NCBI RefSeq assembly: GCF_001675285.1
Contig: NZ_LSGQ01000033.1
Coordinates: 1-64,000 of the forward strand
Length of the DNA stretch: 64,000 nucleotides
Direction of reading: 5' to 3'
Source of the DNA: Elizabethkingia miricola
Lineage (GTDB): Bacteria; Bacteroidota; Bacteroidia; Flavobacteriales; Weeksellaceae
The notes under the pieces are model-generated. The model saw only the letters and a program-made list of their open reading frames with translations, searched no databases and was not told where the DNA came from. The position numbers and the translations under genes are program-made. Positions 36,427 to 45,367 of this stretch are shown one piece after another (the stretch's first letter is position 1; the number at the start of each line of letters is the position of its first letter).

Positions 36427-37245
36427 TTAAGTTCCTCCCATTACATACATATTCTCCATAGTAGGAACTTCGCTACCGTTTTCTTTTTCAAGTGTTATAG
36501 CAAAAGCCTGGGCTTTTGGTATTTTCGAAAGAGCAATCTTACTGTCTTTTTCTTCGGTATACATTCCGGCGTTTACTGGTTTTCCATCTGCAATAGCCCA
36601 TAGTTGATATTGCATACCTTTTGGTGCTTTTGGCAGACTCTCTGCATTCAGGTAAACCTCTTTAGTTTTCTGATCCCAGAAAACTGTAGCTTTAGATTCC
36701 GGATGTTTCTCAACACCCTTTAAAGCGATGATTTGCATATTGGAACCGGATAGTGTTTGCCACTTTTCATTCATCTTTTGCAATGCTAAATTCTGAGCCT
36801 GATTAGCCGTTTCCAGCTTTACAATTTCTTTTTTAGCTTCAGACTGTCGGTTTAACCAATATAAATTTCCGGCGATACTCACCAGAAACAGAACAGATGC
36901 TGCAACTGCAAAATTTTTCCAGTTCGTATTTTTCTCAGTTCCTTTTATTTCTCTTTTTTCTTCAATCCTAAGGTTCAGTGAAGGTTTGGAAACATCAGAA
37001 GTTTTTTCTTCTGTTATTTGTTCTTTCTGGATTTTGCTCCAGGTTTTAAATTTTAAATCTTCTGGAGGTGTCATGGCTTGTGCTGTAGCCAGATCTTCCA
37101 AAGTTTTTTGTGCTTCTTCAAAAGCAGCTTTTACCTCTGCATTATTCTTCATAACACACTCCAAAATACTTGCCTCCTCGGGAGAAGCAAGACCTAGAAT
37201 ATAAGATTCTATAATTCCGGATGATATGTATTCTTTAGTATTCAA
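36427..37245 (-). CDS. Anti-sigma factor (RskA-like)
   Basis: Inner-membrane protein of 272 residues that would hold the adjacent ECF sigma factor inactive. The N-terminal cytosolic zinc-less anti-sigma domain runs to about residue 70. It has SGIIESYILGLASPEEASILEC and an acidic helix. One transmembrane helix lies near residues 108-128. The periplasmic RskA C-terminal domain has KEVYLNAESLPKAPKGMQYQLWAI, the pattern found in RskA proteins. It lies 1 base after the sigma gene stop, so the two are coupled. The signal that releases the sigma factor is unknown. Confidence 0.92.
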   Translation of the reverse strand: MNTKEYISSGIIESYILGLASPEEASILECVMKNNAEVKAAFEEAQKTLEDLATAQAMTPPEDLKFKTWSKIQKEQITEEKTSDVSKPSLNLRIEEKREIKGTEKNTNWKNFAVAASVLFLVSIAGNLYWLNRQSEAKKEIVKLETANQAQNLALQKMNEKWQTLSGSNMQIIALKGVEKHPESKATVFWDQKTKEVYLNAESLPKAPKGMQYQLWAIADGKPVNAGMYTEEKDSKIALSKIPKAQAFAITLEKENGSEVPTMENMYVMGGT

Positions 37246-37246
37246 T

Positions 37247-37849
37247 TTATTGATAATCTTTTAATAAATCTCTTAATTTCATTAGTGCATTTCTCATTTT
37301 TGTTTTCACTGTGCCCAGCGGTATCTTCAATTGCTCGGATATTTCATTTTGTGTATACCCCTGATAATAAGCCATATTAATAAGCTCCTGTTTATCGGTT
37401 TCCAAACTCTCGAGCACATTATTAAATCCAATAAAATCAGAAGTATTATTGGATGTAGAAAGTGCTGCACTGTTATATACGAAATCCGGAATCGATTGGT
37501 TTTTCAGTTCATTCTGAAAACCTTTTGATTTTAAATAATCTATTGCTGTATTTCTGGCAATATTGATCATCCATGTATAAAATCTGCCTTTTTGAGAGTC
37601 ATACTGGTGAACAGAATTCCAGATCTTAACGAAAACATCCTGAATAATTTCTTCAGTATATTCTTTAGATTGCACAATCCGGAATATCACACCATATAAT
37701 GCACCAGAGTAGTTATCATACAAATGATGAAAACCAGTTTCGTTTTTTTCTTTTAAAAAAACGATAAGCTCCTCTTCCGAATAGTTTGTTTTAATTGTGG
37801 TATATATTTCTTTTCCAAATGTAACAAAATAAAGAAGATAACAATACAA
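37247..37849 (-). CDS. ECF RNA polymerase sigma factor
   Basis: Group IV sigma factor. Region 2 (about residues 35-105: EIIQDVFVKIWNSV, FYTWMINIARNTAIDYLK) and region 4 (about 145-200: YYQGYTQNEISEQLKIPLGTVKTKMRNALMKL) are clear. The first codon of the open frame is TTG at 37849, and no ATG lies upstream of region 2. A TACATTTG -7 box at 37816-37823 lies inside this frame, so the true start may be later and non-canonical. The gene diverges from msrB, whose candidate ECF promoter overlaps this 5' end. It probably controls msrB and fasciclin. Confidence 0.92.
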   Translation of the reverse strand: MYCYLLYFVTFGKEIYTTIKTNYSEEELIVFLKEKNETGFHHLYDNYSGALYGVIFRIVQSKEYTEEIIQDVFVKIWNSVHQYDSQKGRFYTWMINIARNTAIDYLKSKGFQNELKNQSIPDFVYNSAALSTSNNTSDFIGFNNVLESLETDKQELINMAYYQGYTQNEISEQLKIPLGTVKTKMRNALMKLRDLLKDYQ

Positions 37850-37873
37850 ATCTGTTTAACTTTTTATCTCGTA
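37848..37873 (+). promoter_or_regulatory. Candidate ECF promoter of msrB
   Basis: AAATCT (37848-37853) and CGTA (37870-37873, then TATG) lie 16 bases apart. The same pair at the same spacing occurs before the fasciclin gene. The spacing fits -35/-10 elements of ECF sigma factors. Confidence 0.45.
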
Positions 37874-37910
37874 TATGTGTTTATGACAATAATACTTAAA
37901 ATTTATATTC

Positions 37911-38423
37911 ATGAATACAATATTGAAAACAATAGTTATCGGCCTGTCATTAGTCATTTCAATACAGGCCAATGCGCAGTCTGAAAAGTTTAAAATTCAG
38001 AACCCATACTATTCCCGTACCGCCACCAATCTGTTAAATGTGAGCAATACCGAATGGAAAAAAATTCTGAACACTGAATTGTATAAAGTAGCCCGGGAAG
38101 GAGCTACAGAAACCGCTTTTACAGGAAAATATTATGAATTCGATGAGAAAGGAACTTATTACTGTGCAGTTTGTGGCAATCCATTATTCTTTTCCACCTC
38201 AAAATTTGCAACCATATGCGGCTGGCCTTCCTTTTACCAGCCAATACATAAAAACAGTGTAAAATACAGAAAAGACACTTCTTATAATATGGTAAGAACA
38301 GAAGTTTTATGTGGCAGATGCGGGTCTCACCTTGGTCATATTTTCGACGACGGCCCCGAACCTACTGGAAAACGATTCTGCATGAATTCTGTCTGTTTAG
38401 ATTTTACTCCAATTAAAAAATAA
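37911..38423 (+). CDS. msrB: Exported peptide-methionine (R)-S-oxide reductase
   Basis: Repairs oxidised methionine in envelope proteins. A signal peptide (residues 1-22, ending ANAQ) makes this MsrB periplasmic, unlike cytoplasmic E. coli MsrB. The 170 residues show the zinc pairs Cys85/Cys88 and Cys134/Cys137 and the CGWPSF motif with Cys103, the usual resolving position. The catalytic Cys157 lies in RFCMNS. An extra Cys162 follows. It heads the rightward genes that diverge from the ECF sigma gene, so an oxidative-damage regulon is likely. Confidence 0.95.
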   Translation: MNTILKTIVIGLSLVISIQANAQSEKFKIQNPYYSRTATNLLNVSNTEWKKILNTELYKVAREGATETAFTGKYYEFDEKGTYYCAVCGNPLFFSTSKFATICGWPSFYQPIHKNSVKYRKDTSYNMVRTEVLCGRCGSHLGHIFDDGPEPTGKRFCMNSVCLDFTPIKK

Positions 38424-38466
38424 ATAATTCATTTTCAGGCAATTAACAAAATTATTCGATTTTTTA

Positions 38467-38492
38467 AAATCTAAAATAAAACCGAACTCGTA
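38467..38492 (+). promoter_or_regulatory. Candidate ECF promoter of the fasciclin gene
   Basis: AAATCT (38467-38472) and CGTA (38489-38492, then AATG) with 16 bases between match the pair before msrB. The start codon is 53 bases downstream. Confidence 0.45.
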
Positions 38493-38544
38493 AATGCCAA
38501 TAAGAACATATTCAAGTAATGTTTAATTAAAAAAATCTAAGAAA

Positions 38545-39114
38545 ATGCAAACAAAATCAAAAATCGCAGTTTTAGGAATGATCATATTATCATTTGCCTA
38601 TAGTGGACAACTTACTGCACAAGTAATGAAAGAAAAAACAGTAATGGTAGGTGGAGCACCTATGTACCCATCTAAAAACATTATAGAAAATGCAGTCAAT
38701 TCCAATGACCACAAAACACTTGTTGCAGCTGTAAAAGCAGCAGGCCTTGTTGAGACATTACAAGGAGCAGGACCTTTTACAGTGTTAGCTCCTACGGACG
38801 AAGCCTTTGCCATGTTACCAAAAGGAACAGTAGAAAATCTGTTAAAACCAGAAAACAAAGAAATGCTGATTAAGATATTGACTTATCATGTTCTTTCCGG
38901 AAAGTACAATGCTAAACAAATCTGGGCTGCTGTAAAAGCAGGAAACGGCACAAGCATGATGAAAACTGTAGAAGGGGAAGGTGTTACTTTCTGGACAAAA
39001 GGCAAAGATCTTTACATAAAAGATGCTAAAGGTAACAGTGCCAAAGTCACCATTGCCGATGTAAATCAATCCAACGGAGTTATTCACGTAATAGACAAAG
39101 TCCTTATGCCATAG
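38545..39114 (+). CDS. Secreted fasciclin-domain protein
   Basis: A 189-residue exported protein: signal peptide (about 1-26, ending LTAQ) and one FAS1 domain. FAS1 features are NIIENAVNSNDHKTLVAAVKAAG, TVLAPTDEAFAMLP, ILTYHVLSGKY and the final VNQSNGVIHVIDKVLMP. Such domains bind cell surfaces or matrix. It lies in the sigma-controlled cluster before two ferritin-like genes and carries its own copy of the candidate ECF promoter. Confidence 0.93.
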   Translation: MQTKSKIAVLGMIILSFAYSGQLTAQVMKEKTVMVGGAPMYPSKNIIENAVNSNDHKTLVAAVKAAGLVETLQGAGPFTVLAPTDEAFAMLPKGTVENLLKPENKEMLIKILTYHVLSGKYNAKQIWAAVKAGNGTSMMKTVEGEGVTFWTKGKDLYIKDAKGNSAKVTIADVNQSNGVIHVIDKVLMP

Positions 39115-39179
39115 TTATTCGCACCTATCCCAAAAACACAAATTTTCACACCAAATATTAACACCTAAAAAATAATATT

Positions 39180-39890
39180 ATGAAAAAAACAATTCATATT
39201 TCAAATCAGGGCGCAACCCTTGATACCAGCAGAAGAAATTTTCTAAAGCTTGGTGGAATTGGCATTGCCATGGCAGGTCTTACAATGGTGGGTTGCAATG
39301 ATGGTGATGGATTCAACTTCATGGACGATACAGTATTCGACCTTGGACAGGGTGATGTAGGAGTTCTTAATTATGCCTATGCACTGGAGCAGCTGGAAGC
39401 AGATTTTTATACAAAAGTGGTTAACAATTTTTACACAGGAATCTCCAGTAATGAAAAAGAGATTTTCACAGATCTTTATCACCACGAAGTCATTCACAGA
39501 GACTTTTTCAAAGCAGCAATTAGCGGTGCTACTTCTCATGTTTTGCCAAAATTGGAATTTCAATACCCCAATGTGAATTTTAACGACCGCAGTTCAGTTT
39601 TGGCAACAGCTAAGGCTTTAGAAGATACCGGAGTAGCGGCCTATAATGCTGCAGGAAAATACATTACAAATCCGGCATATCTCGTAATTGCAGGAAAGAT
39701 TGTTTCCGTTGAAGCAAGGCACGCATCGGCAATCAGAAATCTTATAAATCCCGGATCGGCTGATTTTTCAGGAGATGATGTTGTAGATGCTAACGGGCTG
39801 GATGTGGCAAAAGAACCTAAAGACATTGTTATGGCTGCAGGTGGATTTATAAAAACCCGCTTTACGTGGAAAGAAAGAGGTATTAGTTAA
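39180..39890 (+). CDS. Ferritin-like lipoprotein with Tat-type signal
   Basis: A 236-residue protein with a twin-arginine signal (SRRNFLKLGG, residues 18-27) that ends in a lipobox-like MVGC (Cys39). It is therefore probably exported folded and lipid-anchored. The ferritin-like four-helix domain (about 60-225) has glutamates in YALEQLEADFY, HHEVIHRDFF (ExxH) and SVEARHASAIRN, suitable for a di-metal site. Relatives include desiccation-related and ferritin_2 proteins. It lies 65 bases after fasciclin and 26 bases before a paralogue. Confidence 0.9.
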   Translation: MKKTIHISNQGATLDTSRRNFLKLGGIGIAMAGLTMVGCNDGDGFNFMDDTVFDLGQGDVGVLNYAYALEQLEADFYTKVVNNFYTGISSNEKEIFTDLYHHEVIHRDFFKAAISGATSHVLPKLEFQYPNVNFNDRSSVLATAKALEDTGVAAYNAAGKYITNPAYLVIAGKIVSVEARHASAIRNLINPGSADFSGDDVVDANGLDVAKEPKDIVMAAGGFIKTRFTWKERGIS

Positions 39891-39916
39891 TTATTTCATT
39901 TTTAAAACCTATTGTT

Positions 39917-40729
39917 ATGAACATTCTTAAATTATTAGATATGCTTTCTGATGATAAATTCTTCACTACGGGTTCATCCAGATCAGAGGCAATTACAAAC
40001 ATATATACTTTCGGAAAAAAAGCAGCCATAGCAGCCGTACCTCTGGGTCTGGGTTCTATGATGACGACAAAGGCCGAAACGGTAAAACAATCATCCATGG
40101 CTGTGAGTATGGCTCAAAACGACCTCACAGATGCTCTACAACTGGCACTGGTCCTTGAATATCTTGAAAATGAATATTATAATATTGGTCTTTCTGCTCC
40201 CGGGCTTATCCCTGCTAAAGACAGAACCGTATTTATGCAAATTTCCAAACATGAATCTGCACACGTAAGCTTTCTTAAAAATACATTAACTTCTCTAGGA
40301 ACAACCCCTGGTAACAAACCAACCTTCGATTTTACAGCAAAAGGTAAATTTTCTCCATTTACAGATTACAGTCAGTTTCTGATTCTGGCTCAGGCTTTCG
40401 AAGATACCGGGGTAAGAGCTTATAAAGGGCAGGCCGGAAATGTGATGTCTAATAAAACTGTTTTGCAGGCAGCCCTTCAGATTCATTCAGTAGAAGCCAG
40501 ACATGCCTCACAGGTCAGAAGAATGAGGGCTAATAAAGGTTGGATAGAACTTGCAGACGGTGGGAATATGCCTGCAGCAACCAATCCTGTGTATGCAGGC
40601 GAAGACAATACCAATCAGGCAGGATACAATACCAGTACAACATTCGGAGCTGCTGCCGGTTCCGCTGCTTATGACGAAATCCTTACAGGTGATGATGCTA
40701 AAGCTATTGCATCTCTATTCATTGTATAA
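39917..40729 (+). CDS. Second ferritin-like protein, paralogue
   Basis: This 270-residue protein carries the same ferritin-like domain: ALVLEYLENEYYNIG, ISKHESAHVSFL and SVEARHASQVRRM are equivalents of the previous gene's glutamate motifs. The N-terminus has no twin arginine; a weak hydrophobic stretch around residues 35-52 might direct export. Both proteins together could store or detoxify metal or form a desiccation/oxidation shield with fasciclin and MsrB. That joint role is inferred from the shared cluster and sigma factor. Confidence 0.88.
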   Translation: MNILKLLDMLSDDKFFTTGSSRSEAITNIYTFGKKAAIAAVPLGLGSMMTTKAETVKQSSMAVSMAQNDLTDALQLALVLEYLENEYYNIGLSAPGLIPAKDRTVFMQISKHESAHVSFLKNTLTSLGTTPGNKPTFDFTAKGKFSPFTDYSQFLILAQAFEDTGVRAYKGQAGNVMSNKTVLQAALQIHSVEARHASQVRRMRANKGWIELADGGNMPAATNPVYAGEDNTNQAGYNTSTTFGAAAGSAAYDEILTGDDAKAIASLFIV

Positions 40730-40759
40730 AGGATATATCCACATAACAAATTAACAAAA

Positions 40760-40781
40760 AGAGCCCTCATATGAGGGCTCT
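40760..40781. terminator. Bidirectional terminator
   Basis: AGAGCCCTCAT and ATGAGGGCTCT make a perfect 22-base palindrome, preceded by AAAAA. It lies between the rightward ferritin-like and leftward PI-PLC-like genes. Confidence 0.8.
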
Positions 40782-40799
40782 GTAATAATCCGGGATTTA

Positions 40800-41792
40800 C
40801 TAAGGATTATTTGAAAAATTTGTTTTAACGATAGGCTCTGCCAGTTCTGCACTGATAAAATCTATTGGCAGAATGCCATAAGAGCCCTGTGTACTACTCT
40901 GAAAAAAGGTTTTAAGCTTTGGATTTATGGCATTAGAAACTGTAGGAATACTTGGAATCCCGAATATTAGAGGTTTGTAACCACTTGTGAAATTAATGAA
41001 CAGCTTTCCGCTGGTATCGGCTTTTGCCTCAGTAAGAACAGACTGAATCTGCGACCATTTAGTATCGTTATTGTCTACTTTATAGTTATCCTGTACTTTT
41101 ACTTTAACCGGAGAATCATTACTGATTTCGAAGGTGGTATTATCTGCCCAGTTTGTAGCATCTATCCCTTTAGGCTTTGAATCTGCAGGGAACCGTCTCA
41201 ATAATCTTATCTTACCTCTTATGTCTCCCAATTTAGGGATATTATTACCCAAATCCCATTTAGAAGGATTTTTCTGAACATAGGCATCAAAGGTTTTCTC
41301 AAAACTTCTGGTTGTATTAGACGCATTATACTCTTCCTTTACCGACATAATAACCGTTTCTGTAGGATGGCTGTCTAAAAATGCATAAACAGCATTCAGT
41401 ACATCATCGAAATTCAGCTTCTGATAAACAGGTCCATGGTGTATGGCAAAAGAATCATCAATATGCCGGCAGCGGATATCCAGAAAACGAACACCAATAT
41501 TAAGCTGTTCAGCAATAGTAAGATTCTGGGTTTTTGCAGTCCCCGAGGGAAACTCTACCGTTGCTCCGGAATCGTGGGTTCCGGGTACTGAAATTTGCGA
41601 TAAAGAAACATTATCCTGCAAAGCAGACATCCAGTTGCTAATTCCTACTGAAGCTAATGAAGCTTTATTAATTGCAGCAGCATTTAGTTGAGCTTTAAGA
41701 CCTTCGGAATCTCTTTCAGTGGTGTTTTCGGAACATGAAAAGAATACGCCTGCAATGGCAGCAGTCAGCAAATAGTTAGTTAGTTTTTTCAT
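40800..41792 (-). CDS. Phosphatidylinositol-specific phospholipase C-like lipoprotein
   Basis: Predicted surface or periplasmic phosphodiesterase that cleaves phosphatidylinositol or GPI anchors. The 330 residues start with a lipoprotein signal ending FFSC (Cys20). The PI-PLC X domain shows the two catalytic histidines in SVPGTHDSGA (near residue 72) and FAIHHGPVY (near residue 116). GVRFLDIRCR lies between them, as in bacterial PI-PLC. The C-terminal half lacks the Y domain, as in bacterial enzymes. It could act on host membranes, which is an inference. Confidence 0.92.
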   Translation of the reverse strand: MKKLTNYLLTAAIAGVFFSCSENTTERDSEGLKAQLNAAAINKASLASVGISNWMSALQDNVSLSQISVPGTHDSGATVEFPSGTAKTQNLTIAEQLNIGVRFLDIRCRHIDDSFAIHHGPVYQKLNFDDVLNAVYAFLDSHPTETVIMSVKEEYNASNTTRSFEKTFDAYVQKNPSKWDLGNNIPKLGDIRGKIRLLRRFPADSKPKGIDATNWADNTTFEISNDSPVKVKVQDNYKVDNNDTKWSQIQSVLTEAKADTSGKLFINFTSGYKPLIFGIPSIPTVSNAINPKLKTFFQSSTQGSYGILPIDFISAELAEPIVKTNFSNNP

Positions 41793-41848
41793 ATGTGATA
41801 TATATTACCTGATATAAAAATACACAGCCCTTATACAAAGCAGATGAA

Positions 41849-41865
41849 CAGAGTTTTAAACTCTG
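41849..41865. other. Palindrome upstream of the PI-PLC-like gene
   Basis: CAGAGTTT and AAACTCTG arms flank a single T, 57 bases before the start codon. It could be an operator or a short hairpin; nothing else supports either. Confidence 0.3.
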
Positions 41866-41900
41866 ATTAAGTTATAGTAACTTGATCCAACCAAAAAGCA

Positions 41901-41921
41901 AAAGCCCCATAATGGGGCTTT
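41901..41921. terminator. Terminator after the first fimbrillin-like gene
   Basis: AAAGCCCCAT and ATGGGGCTTT arms lie 34 bases downstream of the leftward gene's stop. The flanks are A-rich on the left, giving a T-rich tail on the transcript. Confidence 0.75.
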
Positions 41922-41954
41922 ATTATATATAGATCAATATAATTATCCTGTACT

Positions 41955-43610
41955 TTATATAGCAATACAGCGAATTGGGTTTCCTGTATTTTTAGGATGG
42001 ATAACAATTGCGTTTCTACCATTAGCGTAGGCGTTGCTTGCATCACTGGCGGTACTGGTCCACACATGCGGGCTTATTCCTCTGTTATTTACCCTTCCCG
42101 CGGCAGCATTTCTGGCACCAATTGCAGGAAATGTAAGCTTAACGCTGCTATTTCTGTTACTTGTATAAACTTTTGCAGCGCTAAAATTTGTTGGAGAATC
42201 ATTAAACGTTCCTACTTCGCTCTTTGTTGTACCATCTAATAAAGATTGTAATTCTGTACGTGTTGGTATGCGATAATTTTGTGGGCATGGATCGTTAGCC
42301 GTCTTCACAGGAGCAGCTTCTGTTCCACTATTCCATGCGTTATCTGCCGCTACTGTAGTATTCCACCCCGATATTTCTGCTGTCTGCGTAGATCCTGTTG
42401 CAACAACCGTATTACGTCCAAATTGATAAAAATTAGATTGATCAAACGGACCTGTACTTGGATCTGTTCTGTTATCTCCCAAATTATAAAGCATCCATAC
42501 TTTTCCGTTAATACGTGCTGCTTTCTGTCCATTATAATTATCCAGATAAACATCCGCAGGACTCAATGTAAATTTCAGATTGTACATAATTCCCGGTGTT
42601 ATCTTAAGACCCGTCAATGCTGTACTCGATACTGTCTGAGTTAATGGACCAATCGTAATCGTAGACAATGTAAATTTCCCTGTCGTCGTATTACCGTTCA
42701 GCATTACAGGATTCGCTACTACAACCTGTGTTCCTAAAGTTGGAAATGTTACTGCCGCTGTACCTGCGGTTCCGGTTTGAGCAGGGGTTCCGGTTGACAA
42801 TGGAACATTATAAGTCGGATAATGAGAATCGATATTCGCGGTCACTGCTGTAATGTTATAACCTGTTGCAGAAGCATCAATCGTTGTGGTTATCTGACTG
42901 AGTCTATGTCTTAGAATAACGTCCAGATAATTGGTCTGATTACCGGATACCTGCATATCTTTTCGGTAATACATAAAGTCTACCGTATTGGCTAATCCCG
43001 ACATGCTGGCTGTTGACAATGTTTTGTTAGAAGAATTGGTATACGTAACATCCGGTAAATCCGTCTGGCTCTTTACCGAGTACGCAATAAAAGTATAATT
43101 ACTGCCTCCGTCCAGATTAAGATCTGCGGTGCTACTCTCCTGACCGCGGATATAGTTTCTTTCTGTCACATATTCTCCTGTAGACCGGAAAACCACCACT
43201 TTGTATCTGATTCCTGTTCCTAAAGGTGTTGGCCCTGTTGCTGCCAGCAGATTTCCGCCTAAGGAAGCCTGAGCCTGATTACTTACCGAAGCTTTTACGG
43301 GGGACAGTTCTGCTACCAGCGTAAAATCGTTATTAAACGGAATCTCCTTTCTCTGTATCGCAGAAGTACTCACTGAAATGCCCTGTGTTAAAGAAGCCTG
43401 TCCGCTAAGATCTGCAATATCATCAAAAGCTTCTCCCTGGAGATTGATACTTACATTGGCTGTTCCGCCTGCTGTCATTTTGTTATCGGAATCGTTGCTA
43501 CGGCAGGAAAATACCGTAAATAAAATCAATAGTAATGTTGTACAGGTTGCCATTCCAAAACCTGCCTGCTTCGGAATGAATTGTGTATTTCGTTTTTTCA
43601 TTATCATCAT
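41955..43610 (-). CDS. Fimbrillin-like lipoprotein with FISUMP-type C-terminus, copy 1
   Basis: Predicted surface lipoprotein of 551 residues. A signal ends at VFSC (about Cys36). About residues 40-370 are two fimbrillin-like beta domains (for example NYIRGQESS, GGSNYTFIAYSVKS, YRKDMQVSGNQTNYLDVILRHRLSQI). The C-terminal 170 residues start with GQKAARINGKVWM and resemble the Fibrobacter major paralogous (FISUMP) domain, with CPQNYRIPTRTELQSLLDG and the final GNPIRCIAI. The first 370 residues are almost identical to the next gene, the last 170 are not. It is likely a fimbrial or surface-displayed subunit with a variable tip-like module; function inferred. Confidence 0.88.
   Translation of the reverse strand: MMIMKKRNTQFIPKQAGFGMATCTTLLLILFTVFSCRSNDSDNKMTAGGTANVSINLQGEAFDDIADLSGQASLTQGISVSTSAIQRKEIPFNNDFTLVAELSPVKASVSNQAQASLGGNLLAATGPTPLGTGIRYKVVVFRSTGEYVTERNYIRGQESSTADLNLDGGSNYTFIAYSVKSQTDLPDVTYTNSSNKTLSTASMSGLANTVDFMYYRKDMQVSGNQTNYLDVILRHRLSQITTTIDASATGYNITAVTANIDSHYPTYNVPLSTGTPAQTGTAGTAAVTFPTLGTQVVVANPVMLNGNTTTGKFTLSTITIGPLTQTVSSTALTGLKITPGIMYNLKFTLSPADVYLDNYNGQKAARINGKVWMLYNLGDNRTDPSTGPFDQSNFYQFGRNTVVATGSTQTAEISGWNTTVAADNAWNSGTEAAPVKTANDPCPQNYRIPTRTELQSLLDGTTKSEVGTFNDSPTNFSAAKVYTSNRNSSVKLTFPAIGARNAAAGRVNNRGISPHVWTSTASDASNAYANGRNAIVIHPKNTGNPIRCIAI
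42491..43609. repeat. 1.1-kb direct repeat, copy 1
   Basis: This covers the 5' two-thirds of the first fimbrillin-like gene. It is nearly base-for-base identical to 44251-45369 at a constant offset of 1760, except for scattered changes concentrated at the 5' end of the gene. Confidence 0.9.
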
Positions 43611-43654
43611 TTGTTTGTTATTCTACGGAGATCGTATAATGCAGGGTAACTATT

Positions 43655-45367
43655 TTATTGTGCAATACAGCGGATTGTTTTAGACAAGACTTTTGTACTT
43701 GGATTCCCATCTGTTTGTACGAAAACTGTAGCACTGGTACTGCTCCCTTCAAAATATGATGTGTTATTGCCACTAGTACTTGTACTGGTCCAATAACTTA
43801 CACGACTACCCCTTTGATTAGTCCAAAACCATGTATAAGGTGCTCCATTCCCTCTGGCTCCGAAAGCTCCCTGAGCTGGTAAAACTATTTTTACATTATT
43901 ATTCTTCTTACTTGTTAAGACTTTCGCAGCACTGTAGTTTGTATCACTTGTGGACCAGGTTCCCACATTACTTTGCACGGTAGCATCCAGTAGTCCCTGG
44001 AATTCAGTTTGCGTAGGTAGACGGTAATTTTGCGGGCATGGATCATTCGCTGTTTTTACAGGTGCTGTTTCTGTGCCACTATTCCATGCATTGGCATCTG
44101 CAGGATTACCGTTAAAATTAGAATTTAAAGATGTTTCTGTTCCATTTGCTACAGAAACACTGCGCCCGAACTGATAATATCCTCCATGAAGGCCTGAAAC
44201 AATTGGATCCTGATCAGGATTAATGCTGTTATCAGCTCCCAGGTTATAACGCATCCATACTTTTCCGTTAATACGTGCTGCTTTCTGTCCATTATAATTA
44301 TCCAGATAAACATCCGCAGGACTCAATGTAAATTTCAGATTGTACATAATTCCCGGTGTTATCTTAAGACCCGTCAATGCTGTACTCGATACTGTCTGAG
44401 TTAATGGGCCAATCGTAATCGTAGACAATGTAAATTTCCCTGTCATCGTATTACCGTTCAGCATTACAGGATTCGCTACTACAACCTGTGTTCCTAAAGT
44501 TGGAAATGTTACTGCCGCTGTACCTGCGGTTCCGGTTTGAGCAGGGGTTCCGGTTGACAATGGAACATTATAAGTCGGATAATGAGAATCGATATTCGCG
44601 GTCACTGCTGTAATGTTATAACCTGTTGCAGAAGCATCAATCGTTGTGGTTATCTGGCTGAGTCTATGTCTTAGAATAACGTCCAGATAATTGGTCTGAT
44701 TACCGGATACCTGCATATCTTTTCGGTAATACATAAAGTCTACCGTATTGGCTAATCCCGACATGCTGGCTGTTGACAATGTTTTGTTAGAAGAATTGGT
44801 ATACGTAACATCCGGTAAATCCGTCTGACTCTTCACCGAGTACGCAATAAAAGTATAATTACTGCCTCCGTCCAGATTAAGAGCTGCGGTGCTACTCTCC
44901 TGACCGCGGATATAGTTTCTTTCTGTCACATATTCTCCTGTAGACCGGAAAACCACTACTTTGTATCTGATTCCTGTTCCTAAAGGTGTTGGCCCTGTTG
45001 CTGCCAGCAGATTTCCGCCTAAGGAAGCCTGAGCCTGATTACTTACCGAAGCTTTTACGGGGGACAATTCTGCTACCAGCGTAAAATCATCGTTAAAAGG
45101 AATTTCTTTTCTCTGTACTGCAGAAGTACTCCCTGAAATGCTCTGTGTTAAAGAAGCCTGCCCGCCAAGATCTGCAACATCATCAAAAGCTTCTCCCTGG
45201 AGATTGATACTTACATTGGCTGTTCCGCCTGCTGTCATTTTGTTATCGGAATCGTTGCTGCGACAGGAAAATACCGCGAATAAAATCAATAGTAGTGCTG
45301 TACCAGTTATTATTCCAAAGCCTGTCTGCTTCGGAATGAATTGTGTCTTTCGTTTTTTCATTATCAT
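43655..45367 (-). CDS. Fimbrillin-like lipoprotein with FISUMP-type C-terminus, copy 2
   Basis: This 570-residue paralogue has the same architecture as its downstream neighbour: lipobox VFSC, fimbrillin-like beta domains and a FISUMP-like end. The end carries CPQNYRLPTQTEFQGLLDA and KTIRCIAQ. The near-identity stops at about GKVWM, after which the two C-terminal modules share only family-level similarity (here with an AFGARGNGAPYTWFW insert). The gene is 44 bases upstream of copy 1, so both could be on one transcript. It arose by recent tandem duplication or is kept alike by gene conversion. Confidence 0.88.
   Translation of the reverse strand: MIMKKRKTQFIPKQTGFGIITGTALLLILFAVFSCRSNDSDNKMTAGGTANVSINLQGEAFDDVADLGGQASLTQSISGSTSAVQRKEIPFNDDFTLVAELSPVKASVSNQAQASLGGNLLAATGPTPLGTGIRYKVVVFRSTGEYVTERNYIRGQESSTAALNLDGGSNYTFIAYSVKSQTDLPDVTYTNSSNKTLSTASMSGLANTVDFMYYRKDMQVSGNQTNYLDVILRHRLSQITTTIDASATGYNITAVTANIDSHYPTYNVPLSTGTPAQTGTAGTAAVTFPTLGTQVVVANPVMLNGNTMTGKFTLSTITIGPLTQTVSSTALTGLKITPGIMYNLKFTLSPADVYLDNYNGQKAARINGKVWMRYNLGADNSINPDQDPIVSGLHGGYYQFGRSVSVANGTETSLNSNFNGNPADANAWNSGTETAPVKTANDPCPQNYRLPTQTEFQGLLDATVQSNVGTWSTSDTNYSAAKVLTSKKNNNVKIVLPAQGAFGARGNGAPYTWFWTNQRGSRVSYWTSTSTSGNNTSYFEGSSTSATVFVQTDGNPSTKVLSKTIRCIAQ

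Noticed and set aside
42279-42644. Rightward 121-codon ORF inside fimbrillin-like copy 1
   Set aside because: Cys/Ile/Arg-rich antisense shadow of Thr/Asn-rich coding sequence; the forward gene has clear domains.
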